In this document: one piece after another, positions 45,499 through 53,678 of the stretch
Layout of the letters: each line of letters starts with the position of its first letter
Position numbering within the stretch: position 1 is the first letter of the stretch
Translations under genes and position numbers: made by a program
Notes under the pieces: generated by a model
Databases searched by the model: none
Told to the model about the DNA's origin: nothing
What the model saw: the letters and a program-made list of their open reading frames with translations, nothing else
Assembly (NCBI GenBank): GCA_016786595.1
Contig: JAEUWB010000053.1
Location: forward strand, 62,001-126,000
Source of the DNA: a bacterium
GTDB lineage: Bacteria; Bdellovibrionota_C; UBA2361; SZUA-149; JAEUWB01
Length of the DNA stretch: 64,000 nucleotides
Direction: 5' to 3'

Positions 45499-45535
45499 CT
45501 GCCAGGAGTTTAGCAAGCTCCTGGCAGCTTTGTAA
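45499..45535 (+). terminator. Rho-independent terminator of hsp20
   Basis: CTGCCAGGAG (45499-45508) pairs exactly with CTCCTGGCAG (45518-45527), loop 9 nt, followed by CTTTGTAATTT. It lies 22 bp after the stop. Confidence 0.9.
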
Positions 45536-45540
45536 TTTAA

Positions 45541-45587
45541 TTAAAAGACAAAGGGGTTCTTGGAGTTTTTAAAACCTAGAACCCCTT
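45541..45587 (-). terminator. Rho-independent terminator of the 45610-46012 gene
   Basis: AAGGGGTTCT (45551-45560) pairs with AGAACCCCTT (45578-45587), 10 bp with a 17-nt loop. On the minus strand it is followed by TGTCTTTTAA. It stands back to back with the hsp20 terminator. Confidence 0.85.
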
Positions 45588-45609
45588 GCGCAGTGCTAGA
45601 TGCAGCGGA

Positions 45610-46012
45610 CTACATTTTGCTGAAGTGCTTAAGCGCCATCTCCAAGGGCTTGCCTGCACACTTGAAGTCTTCTGGAACAGGTGTCTCGTATTTCTGTTCC
45701 AATGTTTGCCAGCGCTCAAACCCCAGACAAAGAATAGAACTACCAACTAGCAGTCCGATACTGATCCAGAATAGAGAAACGCGAATCCACCACGGCTCAA
45801 GCCCGCGTGTCATTGCCAAGCAGAAAATCAGCATGCAAATACATCCAGAAGATAAAATTCCGATGCATGCAGCATTGACTTGCTGGTTGAGTAATTTCAT
45901 ACGCTCACACGCCACTGGAAAATATCCCAGTATAAAATCCACGAATCTAGGTGCAAGCTTATAGCCTACAACAACGCCGAGAATGATTAAGACATAATTC
46001 ATCATATCCTCC
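45610..46012 (-). CDS. Hypothetical membrane protein with three helices
   Basis: About 133 residues from ATG 46012, which has GGAGG 5 nt upstream; longer in-frame starts to 46086 lack such a site. Helices: YVLIILGVVVGYKLAP, AACIGILSSGCICMLIFCLA and VSLFWISIGLLVGSSILCLG. Cys residues cluster in the second and third helices. The tail is charged. No family recognised. It lies 54 bp after the large secreted protein gene on the same strand. Confidence 0.65.
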
Positions 46013-46139
46013 ATGATATCCGGATTTGAACCACCCTGAGGCAACTCAAACCCGAATAGCGGAGGAAAAAACCTGTTACTCTCCAAGAACTACCCAAGTA
46101 GAGCCCAATAGCATGATCCGTAATTTTTTAAAATACACC

Positions 46140-49058
46140 TTACTGGCAGACTGACTGAAGTTGCAACCAGTAACCAGGGCTTTGATTAGCCGGGCATGAA
46201 GAAGTTGGATTTCCCGTGGGCATACACAGCCCCAATCCAGAGCGGGATTTTTCAATAAATGAGAAGTAAACTTGTTCAGTAGTAGGCGCAAACATCAAAG
46301 CGCCGCAATTTAGCTGGGCACGCACTTGAGTGTTGGGCGTGATTGTCATCGCAATTAACTCATCGTTTGTTTTACTTAAATCAACAGGACGAAACTCGGG
46401 CATGAGCGCACTAACAGTTGAGCCTTTTCCACCATACATCAAACCCCATACTTTCGGGCACTGGCCAGCGTTAACTTCAGCTGTATTAAGAGCCCAGTCT
46501 TTTTTCACACCTTCTCCAAGAATGCGCACGTTAGCATAAGCAGTAATTGCCGGGAAAAAGTAATGGTCGCTTTGCGGTAAGAACATCATATCTTTAGAAA
46601 GATGCGTCAGCACTACTCCATCAGCACCGACAATGCGCCGCGTACCGCGCACCAGCGCTAGAGCATCAAGTGCTGAACCAGGAGTCATCCCATCAAAGTA
46701 AAACCCTTTAAGTCCAGCTGGAGAGAATTCGTCCCACAAGTTTTGTAAAAACTTTAGGCTTTCTTCCGCATTCTTAGTGTAAAGAAACTGCGCGCCAATG
46801 TAGAAGACTGGGTCAGGAGTTGTTTGCCCTGACACGGGAGTTGTTAAGCGCTTTAGATAGTTCTTCACGTGAACTTTTTCAGCCGGTGAAACAAGATACG
46901 GACCTTGCACATCGGCTCCTGGCTGGTATGGATTCTTACAATTCGCAGGATAGGCTGTCACCTCCGAGCAGTTTAAATAGAGTGGATTTGGTGCAATGTA
47001 ATCCTCAACCTTTGTCGCACTTGATTTACGAACATAATAGTACTGCGGCACATTTGGATTCTGTGCTCGCGCATAGCGCGACCAGTTGAGGAACACAATA
47101 TTTAAATTATTTGGCGCAGTGCGAATTTTATTTAAGTGATTAGTGATATTATTGCTGCTTCCTTCAGGTAATTTAGGATCGACGCCGAGAGAATTCTGCA
47201 AACGTTCCGCGCACTGCGCTCGCGGTGCAAGTTCACGAATCGGAAAAGCTGAAAGCACAAATAGGTCGTAAGGCTTTAAATTGTAGCGAATACTCCATAA
47301 ACCAGTTGGCCGTTTAGCGCCTTGGGGGTCGCTACTCCAGTTTCTGGGAGCATAGTTAACTTGCCAGTTATCGCGTTCAAGGGTGTCACGAAAATAATTT
47401 TCGTCATAGCGCCAGTCGCCAAAGTCGTCCGAACTCGAAGCACCACTGCCATTTGAACTATAACCCGAAGCATCGATATCATTAATTTGCTGTGGCGGGT
47501 AAATTGGCGAGAAGAAAAAACCTTCATAATTACTCAGATGCGCCTCAAAGATGGTGCCCACTTCTTGGTTAAAATAAAAATCCTTGTAACAGTTAGGACA
47601 AGTCCCATCAGCACGATTTTCTGGACTACCACTCACAGTCAGCGCTTGATTGCCAGCACGATCCCTAATTTTAGCCAAGAGTGTGCCATCCGGGCTAATT
47701 CGCAATGCGTAATGAGCATTACTTAAATACACATAATCAGTCTTTCCTGGCTTAGGCAGACTGCGGATTTTTAAGCCCAGTAAGGCTCCTGAGGTAAAAT
47801 CAATTTTAGAAATTACCCTCCCCTGACGGGTCGTAACGATACTATCTCCGGAACTTGAGCTATTGATCGTAAAGCGTAGTGTGGCAGTTTCAACGAATAA
47901 ATTTGTTGTAGTGGCAGAAAGCTCAGTGCATTTCGGAGAACTAGCTGCAATCTCCATGCCCGGATAAGAGAATTCCTGATTAACAGAACTAAATTCCCCC
48001 CCGCTTAAGCCTGTTTCAAAATTATTTGAAGGCTCAGAAAAAGTCACATCGTCAAGTAAGAAGCGGCCATGAAACCCATTCATCTCAATACTTAAGGAAA
48101 GTTTTACTGTGCTCGGGTCGCTTACTCGTGGGAAAGTAAACGAGATATTTTCATTCGCCCAAGGTCGGTTTTCGTTATAGGCATAGGCACCATCCCAGCG
48201 CTGCAGATTTACAAGTCGAATTTTTTCTGAAGCTCGCCCGGGGGTGCGCACGACTAGGAAGAAAGTTGGAAATCCACAAAATACTCCTAAGGTCTTAGCG
48301 CGGTAAGCATTGCCCTTGTGATTTGCGTAGGCAGTGGAATTATAGCAAAAAATATTTTCAAGCTTATGACGAAAAGTTAAAGTGTAGTTCGACCCAGGAC
48401 TAAAGCCGGTCGACGGAAAAGGCACTTCAACTTGACCAATTAAATTCTCCGTTTCGTATGAACCAGTATAGCTTAAGAGTGTGCCGCCGTGGCCGTCGTT
48501 TTCGAGATTATAGCCCGTTGGTCCAGCGGGAGGAACCGGTGAAGAAGTTGGTGCTGGAGCAAGATACCACAAAAATTTCTGAGCAGAACGAGTAAAACGC
48601 TCTTCAATATTCTGAATGACAGTTTTTGGACTTGAATCAGTCTCCGTGCAAACAGGCTCGCTACCTCCGCCATTGCCGTTTCCATTGCCGTTTCCATTTC
48701 CATTGCCGTTACCGTTTTCGCTTCCATTATTCTCGAACAATCTAATGCATTGTTTCTTACCAAGCTTGATTGCTTTTTTTAGAGCTTTGCGTCGATGTGA
48801 TTTTACTTTCTTGATCAGTGTTCGGTCGCTCACAAAACGTCGCTTAATTTTTGCGCCAAACTTCGATTCGCCTGGTCGAATGCGACAAACTGCTGAATAT
48901 TTAAATTTTTTAAGTGGATTGGGTGATAGCTTAATAATTTTCGTTGGAACCGACTCAGCTCTGACAAGGCCTGGATAGCTAGCAAAGAAAAAGCACGCCA
49001 TCAAAGCACTTAGTCTAAGCAAACGTTGAAACTTCAATAAAACTTGGAAAATAACCAC
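46140..49058 (-). CDS. Large secreted protein with Asn-Gly repeat linker, possible glycoside-hydrolase-like
   Basis: 972 residues with a signal peptide (to about residue 34, LVRA). A Lys/Arg-rich N-terminal segment with Cys residues (KSHRRKALKKAIKLGKKQC) follows, then an Asn-Gly linker (about 114-131, ten repeats). A galactose-binding-like beta region follows (ETGLSGGEFSSVNQEFSYPG). The C-terminal part is TIM-barrel-like: LKGFYFDGMTPGSALDAL (Asp motif), RRIVGADGVVLTHLSKD and WGLMYGGKGSTVSALMPEF. The Phe-Tyr-Phe-Asp-Gly strand end is suggestive of GH catalytic acids, but no family is recognised. It appears exported, perhaps for polysaccharide breakdown. Confidence 0.6.
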   Translation of the reverse strand: MVIFQVLLKFQRLLRLSALMACFFFASYPGLVRAESVPTKIIKLSPNPLKKFKYSAVCRIRPGESKFGAKIKRRFVSDRTLIKKVKSHRRKALKKAIKLGKKQCIRLFENNGSENGNGNGNGNGNGNGNGGGSEPVCTETDSSPKTVIQNIEERFTRSAQKFLWYLAPAPTSSPVPPAGPTGYNLENDGHGGTLLSYTGSYETENLIGQVEVPFPSTGFSPGSNYTLTFRHKLENIFCYNSTAYANHKGNAYRAKTLGVFCGFPTFFLVVRTPGRASEKIRLVNLQRWDGAYAYNENRPWANENISFTFPRVSDPSTVKLSLSIEMNGFHGRFLLDDVTFSEPSNNFETGLSGGEFSSVNQEFSYPGMEIAASSPKCTELSATTTNLFVETATLRFTINSSSSGDSIVTTRQGRVISKIDFTSGALLGLKIRSLPKPGKTDYVYLSNAHYALRISPDGTLLAKIRDRAGNQALTVSGSPENRADGTCPNCYKDFYFNQEVGTIFEAHLSNYEGFFFSPIYPPQQINDIDASGYSSNGSGASSSDDFGDWRYDENYFRDTLERDNWQVNYAPRNWSSDPQGAKRPTGLWSIRYNLKPYDLFVLSAFPIRELAPRAQCAERLQNSLGVDPKLPEGSSNNITNHLNKIRTAPNNLNIVFLNWSRYARAQNPNVPQYYYVRKSSATKVEDYIAPNPLYLNCSEVTAYPANCKNPYQPGADVQGPYLVSPAEKVHVKNYLKRLTTPVSGQTTPDPVFYIGAQFLYTKNAEESLKFLQNLWDEFSPAGLKGFYFDGMTPGSALDALALVRGTRRIVGADGVVLTHLSKDMMFLPQSDHYFFPAITAYANVRILGEGVKKDWALNTAEVNAGQCPKVWGLMYGGKGSTVSALMPEFRPVDLSKTNDELIAMTITPNTQVRAQLNCGALMFAPTTEQVYFSFIEKSRSGLGLCMPTGNPTSSCPANQSPGYWLQLQSVCQ

Positions 49059-49154
49059 TATAAAACCTATACCTATTCACATATCCGGAGATTTGCGTTA
49101 GGTGATCCAACAATAAAGCAATTATTTTCCTTAATCTTTCTTGAGGGTTAAACC

Positions 49155-49955
49155 ATGACAGATAGAAAATCTTCTTCAGAGCAGCTTAATCAGAAGATCG
49201 TGCTTATCACCGGCGCATCGAGTGGCATTGGAGCTGCAACAGCACGGGTTTGCGCTGCAGCTGGGGCAAAGCTAGTTATCTGCGCGCGTAGGCTAGAACC
49301 ACTAAAAACACTAGCAGCTGAACTAGCAAACGAGTTTGACACTAAAACCCATTATTTCCAGCTTGATGTCCGTGACAAACAAGCTGTGAAGCAAGCACTC
49401 GACTCACTACCTCAAGAATTTTCCCGGATTGACTGTTTAATAAATAATGCTGGCCTGGCTCGTGGAGCAGTAACTTACGACAAATACCCCGAAGAAGCTT
49501 TTGAAGAAATGGTTGACACAAATATTAAGGGCCTACTCTATGTCACGCACGCGGTTTTGCCAGGAATGGTAGCGCGCAACTCCGGCTATATTGTAAATCT
49601 TGGATCAATTGCTGGACGCGAGGCCTACCGCCTTGGTTCAGTTTATTGTGGAACAAAAGCATTTGTAAAAATGTTTACCGAAGGGTTAATTAGCGACTTA
49701 GTTGAAACCAAGCTAAGAGTTACTTGTATTGACCCAGGCAGAGTTGAAACTGAATTTAGTCTCGTGCGCTATTCAGGGGACAAGCAAAGGGCAGATCAGG
49801 TCTACAAAAACTCAACGCCACTCAAGGCCGAAGACATTGCAGAGCTGATTTTGTTTACAATCACTCGTCCAGATCACGTAAATATTAGTAATCTACTGGT
49901 CATGCCAACTGACCAGGCAAGTGTCGCTCTCGATGCGCGGAACGTAAAAGCATAG
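49155..49955 (+). CDS. Short-chain dehydrogenase/reductase
   Basis: 266 residues. The NAD(P) motif VLITGASSGIGAATA is at about residues 16-30, with NNAGLARG near 96-103. The catalytic Ser and YxxxK are in NLGSIAGREAYRLGSVYCGTKAFVK. C-terminal PGRVETEFSLVRYSGD follows. It looks like the YdfG-type (3-hydroxy acid / serine dehydrogenase) subgroup of classical SDRs. The arginine of CARR in the second strand suggests NADP. It starts a rightward set before tatB with 67 bp between. Confidence 0.85.
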   Translation: MTDRKSSSEQLNQKIVLITGASSGIGAATARVCAAAGAKLVICARRLEPLKTLAAELANEFDTKTHYFQLDVRDKQAVKQALDSLPQEFSRIDCLINNAGLARGAVTYDKYPEEAFEEMVDTNIKGLLYVTHAVLPGMVARNSGYIVNLGSIAGREAYRLGSVYCGTKAFVKMFTEGLISDLVETKLRVTCIDPGRVETEFSLVRYSGDKQRADQVYKNSTPLKAEDIAELILFTITRPDHVNISNLLVMPTDQASVALDARNVKA

Positions 49956-50022
49956 TTAGAGTTAAGGCTATAAATGAAATGTTCTTGCCAATAATCAGCG
50001 CTCGAGCGAAGCTATTCTTAAG

Positions 50023-50367
50023 ATGTTTGGACTTGGCTTTTCAGAAATTATCGTAATCCTGATTGTTGCACTTTTAGTGCTGGGACCCGATCAGCTGCCC
50101 ACTGTCGCAGTCAAGCTTGGGCGCTTCCTTGCCGGCCTGCAACGTTCTTTTGAAGACATGAAAAAGGATCTTAAGCTTGATGAGCTCGAACGCGAGATTC
50201 GATCTGCGGCTGTTGACTTGAAACGCATGGATAGTGGCGTGAGAACTCAAATTAGAGAGATTGTTTCTGTCGAGAATACCCCACACGAATCAGCGCAAGA
50301 ACCAGCACAAAAAACCGAAACTCCAGCACGGGATACTACGCAAAAAACTACGGAGCAGGAGTCATGA
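50023..50367 (+). CDS. tatB: Twin-arginine translocase subunit TatB
   Basis: 114 residues. MFGLGFSEIIVILIVALLVLGPDQLP is the single membrane helix followed by the hinge GPxxLP, typical of TatA/TatB. The amphipathic helix (VKLGRFLAGLQRSFEDMKKDL) and a charged tail rich in Gln, Thr and Pro follow. The Phe-Ser-Glu motif at residues 6-8 and linkage to tatC favour TatB over TatA. It overlaps tatC by ATGA. A tatA gene is not in this window. Confidence 0.88.
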   Translation: MFGLGFSEIIVILIVALLVLGPDQLPTVAVKLGRFLAGLQRSFEDMKKDLKLDELEREIRSAAVDLKRMDSGVRTQIREIVSVENTPHESAQEPAQKTETPARDTTQKTTEQES

Positions 50368-51092
50368 GTGCCGAGAAAGTCATGCCGCTTACTGGACACT
50401 TGGCAGAGCTGCGTACGCGACTGTTTCATATTATCGGCGGATTGGTAGTTGCAACGCTGATTTTAGTAAACTTCACTGCAGACTTGTTTCAAATCTTGAC
50501 TTATCCACTCTTAGTCACAAAAAAGCCTTTTGAGTTGATTGGCACAGGGCCTGCCGATGCCTTTATGGTGAAATTGACGTTAGCGATTGCAGGCGGTGTT
50601 TTACTTTCCCTGCCCTACACCTTTTATCAGCTTTGGCTCTTTATTGCACCGGGACTCCATGAAAAGGAAAAAAAATTTGTAGTCCCCTTTGTTACGGCAA
50701 CAAGCATTTGCTTTTTTCTTGGCGTTGCTTTTGCTTTCTTTATCGCCTTCCCTTACGCCTTTGACTACTTTGGCGCAGAGTATCAATCGATTGCAGTACA
50801 ACCTTCCATTCGCATTAACGAATATTTAACTTTCGTAATTAGACTTTTACTTGTTTTTGGAACGATCTTCGAATTGCCAGTTATTTGCTATTGCCTTGCG
50901 CGACTTGGGCTAATCAGTTCAGAGTTTTTAATCAAGCATTTACGTATTGCAATTGTGTTGATTTTTATTCTTGCTGCCGTTTTAACCCCACCCGACGTGG
51001 TCTCGCAGCTTCTAATGGCAGCTCCGCTGTGTGTGATTTATGCGCTTTGCATCTGGATCGCCAAACGCTTTCAGCGCACACCACGGGTCTAG
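50364..51092 (+). CDS. tatC: Twin-arginine translocase subunit TatC
   Basis: 242 residues with six helices. The cytoplasmic N-terminus LTGHLAELRTRLFHIIGG contains the conserved LxELRxR motif, and FPYAFDYFG carries the F-P periplasmic motif before TM3. It forms the receptor for twin-arginine signal peptides. ATGA overlap with tatB shows translational coupling. Downstream lies a repeat-bearing gap of about 270 bp. Confidence 0.96.
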   Translation: MSAEKVMPLTGHLAELRTRLFHIIGGLVVATLILVNFTADLFQILTYPLLVTKKPFELIGTGPADAFMVKLTLAIAGGVLLSLPYTFYQLWLFIAPGLHEKEKKFVVPFVTATSICFFLGVAFAFFIAFPYAFDYFGAEYQSIAVQPSIRINEYLTFVIRLLLVFGTIFELPVICYCLARLGLISSEFLIKHLRIAIVLIFILAAVLTPPDVVSQLLMAAPLCVIYALCIWIAKRFQRTPRV

Positions 51093-51138
51093 GGCAAGAA
51101 AATTCCGCTTAAGGATGGCAATCAAGTTAGCGTTTCGA

Positions 51139-51217
51139 GTCATTGCAAACCTACGCAATCAAGTATGGCAATCTGCTTGCGTTTCGAGTCATTGCGAGCG
51201 GAGCGAAGCAATCTGTT
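51139..51217 (+). repeat. Tandem partial copies of the GTCATTGCGA repeat
   Basis: GTCATTGCAAAC...GCAATCTGC (51139-51175) and GTCATTGCGAGCGGAGCGAAG...ATCTGTT (51188-51217) are one-armed copies of the element seen at 23965, 24126 and 25216. Each is preceded by GCGTTTCGA. A 7-bp TCCGGCG duplication lies near 51268. No gene is present from 51093 to 51362. Confidence 0.75.
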
Positions 51218-51362
51218 AACTGATAAGTGATATTTTCTCGTGCTCGGTGAATAGATTGCGGAACTTGTCCGGCGTCCGGCGTAGTCGACAAAGCTGCATA
51301 GGGGAAAGAAATGATCAATGAGCCACGAGCAGACTTAGAGGTCGGGCTTAATCAGAGTTTAC

Positions 51363-52061
51363 CTAATCTAAGTCGCGGAAAGGCATGAGGACACGAGCGC
51401 CGAGAGCGCGGGAGCCGGCGAGGACGAAGGTATTTTCTGTTTTATCTTCTATCTGAAATACGCGAGCTTGAAGAATGCTGCCACTGGCGCTGAGGACTTC
51501 GATTGTATGAACCCCTGGAGTGACGATAATTGATTCACTTTGAGCGCCGTAGCTGGTTGCGGTAGTGGCGGTTGTTCCTGAGCGAAGTACAATTGCAGCT
51601 TGGCCGGGAATAGCGTTAATCACTTTTAGAGCGGCGCTACCTGCAGCAAGTGGCGAAGAGGGTTCGGTGAAAACGTGAGCGGCGAAGGAAGAGCGGCTAT
51701 CATCGCCTGAGACAACGACAGTTGTTTCGAGATCTTTTTCGAGGGTAGCAGTCAGATCGAGTTTAGAGAGTCCGCGTGAAAACACTGACTCGATTGAGAA
51801 TGCCTGAGGGCCTGATTGTGCGCTAGAAAAGAAGTTTTCGATGCCGAAAGTTGAAGTCTGGAAGTCCTTTCCAGCGGAAGTTAGGACTAGTGGAGCTGAG
51901 TCGAAGGAAGCGTTAATCAGACGGATTCCGGTCCCGCGAGTGCGTGAGAGCTTAGTTGAGCCTGAATTTGAGTTTCCTGAGCCAGTGTCTCCTCCTCCAC
52001 CTGAGCAGGCAGAGATTAGAAGAGAAACTAAGATTAATCCGAGTACATTTTGCTTAACCAT
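51363..52061 (-). CDS. DUF4397-domain lipoprotein
   Basis: 232 residues. A lipobox (LVSLLISAC, Cys19) follows a short hydrophobic signal. A Gly/Ser/Asn linker comes next, then a beta-sandwich domain opening RLINASFDSAPLVLTSAG and with a second repeat, LKVINAIPGQAAIVLRSG. The RxxNAxPDxxxxxL pattern is the DUF4397 hallmark. Outer-membrane or periplasmic anchoring is expected; function unknown. Convergent with tatC across the repeat-bearing gap. Confidence 0.8.
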   Translation of the reverse strand: MVKQNVLGLILVSLLISACSGGGGDTGSGNSNSGSTKLSRTRGTGIRLINASFDSAPLVLTSAGKDFQTSTFGIENFFSSAQSGPQAFSIESVFSRGLSKLDLTATLEKDLETTVVVSGDDSRSSFAAHVFTEPSSPLAAGSAALKVINAIPGQAAIVLRSGTTATTATSYGAQSESIIVTPGVHTIEVLSASGSILQARVFQIEDKTENTFVLAGSRALGARVLMPFRDLD

Positions 52062-52195
52062 CTAGGCGCTCCATTTTTAATGCTATCTAGCTGATATCAC
52101 AGCTTGTTATTGAAATCTAACCTGCTTGATTCCAGGGGAAAGTTAAAGTTTTTCAGTGTTTTTGCCGTTTTACAATAGAGCTACGAGAATCTCGT

Positions 52196-52876
52196 ATGGA
52201 ATCAAAAAAGCAGACGATCTTAATAGTTGAAGACAGTAAGTCGCAGCGTGCGATTATTCGTCAAGCCTTTTTCGAGGAAAATTGCGAATTAATATTTTGC
52301 GCTGATGGCAAACGTGCTCAAGGAATTTATCTTTCACATCGTCCTGATCTTGTGATGCTTGATGTCGAATTGCCGGGGCAGAGTGGTTTTGATTTGTGTC
52401 GTTGGATTAAGCAACAGACTGCCGAAGAGTTTGTGCCGGTGATGATGTTGACTGTGCGTGATGAAGTTGAAGATAAGGTTTACGGCTTAGAGTCAGGGGC
52501 GGATGAGTATTTAACTAAACCCTTTGCTTTTGCTGAGTTAAACGCGCGCGTAAAAGCTCTGCTACGGATTCGTAACCTCACAAAAGAGCTAAAGCAGACC
52601 CAAATCTCGTTGAAACTTGCAGAGCAGCAGCTTTTCCGGGTGCAGCTTGCCGCCGGGGCTGCACATGAACTGGGGCAACCGTTAACGGTGATTCAAATCC
52701 ATAGTGGGCTGTTAAAAAACTATGCAAACTCAGAGAAAATTCAAACCGTCGCGCAAACAATTGAGCAGAATTGTCGCATCATGAAGCAGACACTGGAAAA
52801 GTTACTACGCTTGAGAGAATTTAAGTCCGAAAAATATATTGGTGTAGATTCAATTACAAAAATAGAATCTGATTAG
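52196..52876 (+). CDS. Response-regulator receiver fused to a HisKA domain, no ATPase domain
   Basis: 226 residues. The REC domain (1-125) has ILIVEDSKSQR, phosphoacceptor Asp56 in VMLDVELP, Thr in MLTVRDEVE and Lys108 in YLTKPFAF. A coiled coil (about 125-148) leads to a DHp/HisKA helix with AAHELGQPLT, His157. After the second helix the protein ends at 226 with no HATPase_c motifs (no N, G1, G2 boxes), and the downstream genes are on the other strand. It is thus a phosphotransfer-like hybrid remnant or a true partner of an unlinked kinase. Confidence 0.85.
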   Translation: MESKKQTILIVEDSKSQRAIIRQAFFEENCELIFCADGKRAQGIYLSHRPDLVMLDVELPGQSGFDLCRWIKQQTAEEFVPVMMLTVRDEVEDKVYGLESGADEYLTKPFAFAELNARVKALLRIRNLTKELKQTQISLKLAEQQLFRVQLAAGAAHELGQPLTVIQIHSGLLKNYANSEKIQTVAQTIEQNCRIMKQTLEKLLRLREFKSEKYIGVDSITKIESD

Positions 52877-52935
52877 GGAAGTTCTAATTAAGTTCGAAGT
52901 TCAGTCCAGTTCGAGGAACAAGAATTGGGAGCGCA

Positions 52936-53586
52936 CTAAACGTGTTTCTCGCGACTGCGATAGACAGTAAGTAGCGCCATAACGCGGCGCACATATTCCT
53001 GAGTTTCAGGATAAGGTGGAATGCTGCGGCGATAGTCATCCACCGCGCCTTCGCCAGCGTTATATGCAGCGGCAGCAAGCTTGTGATTCCAGTCATAGCG
53101 GTCAAGTAAGAATCTTAGGTATTGCACGCCACCTTTCACATTTGCCTCTGGATTATAGGCGTTTTTCACGCCAAAACGCTTGGCGGTTCCTGGCATAAGC
53201 TGCATGAGACCCATCGCGCCCTTGGGGGATTTAGCTTTAGGATTAAAATTTGATTCAGCATGGACAACAGCTTTAACAAAAGCTGGATCAAGCGCATGGG
53301 CTAAAGCGGTGCGAGAAATCATGTCGTCGTATTCGGATTTTTTTGCTGCGATTTTAAAACTTCGGGGGGAACTATAGGCCCAGCCTTTGTAACTCGAGAA
53401 AGAGCCTACGCTAGGCTTAAAAACATCGAACTTGACGCCTTCTTTTGGAGCTTTTGTTGTAAAAGTAATGACGCCGCGCTTGCCCTTAATGACGTACAAG
53501 GGTGAAGCCATGGCCTGGCCTACCAAAAATGAGGTGCAAAAGAGGGAAAAGAAAGCTAATTTTTTTCGTAGCATATAGACTATCAC
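52936..53586 (-). CDS. Soluble lytic transglycosylase (SLT domain)
   Basis: 216 residues with a signal peptide from MLRKKLAFFSLF (ATG 53574 possible; GTG at 53586 gives the longer frame). DUF4124-like SPLYVIKGKRGVITFT is at the mature N-terminus. The SLT domain has catalytic Glu in VVHAESNFNPKAKSPKGAMG, then LMQLMPGTAKRFG and AAYNAGEGAVDDY. Cleaves peptidoglycan glycan strands non-hydrolytically in the periplasm. Convergent with the REC-HisKA gene and divergent from nadB. Confidence 0.93.
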   Translation of the reverse strand: MIVYMLRKKLAFFSLFCTSFLVGQAMASPLYVIKGKRGVITFTTKAPKEGVKFDVFKPSVGSFSSYKGWAYSSPRSFKIAAKKSEYDDMISRTALAHALDPAFVKAVVHAESNFNPKAKSPKGAMGLMQLMPGTAKRFGVKNAYNPEANVKGGVQYLRFLLDRYDWNHKLAAAAYNAGEGAVDDYRRSIPPYPETQEYVRRVMALLTVYRSREKHV

Positions 53587-53678
53587 TTTTGATGTCAGTT
53601 TGTAGCAGTTCGTTTCCGTAGTTTCATTAGTAGATTCGATATTTCTATTTTACCTTAGTTTGTTGCATATTGTGAAGC

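Noticed and set aside
48473-48763. Leftward 96-residue frame rich in Met-Glu-Thr-Ala
   Set aside because: It is an alternate frame over the Asn-Gly repeats of the large secreted protein.
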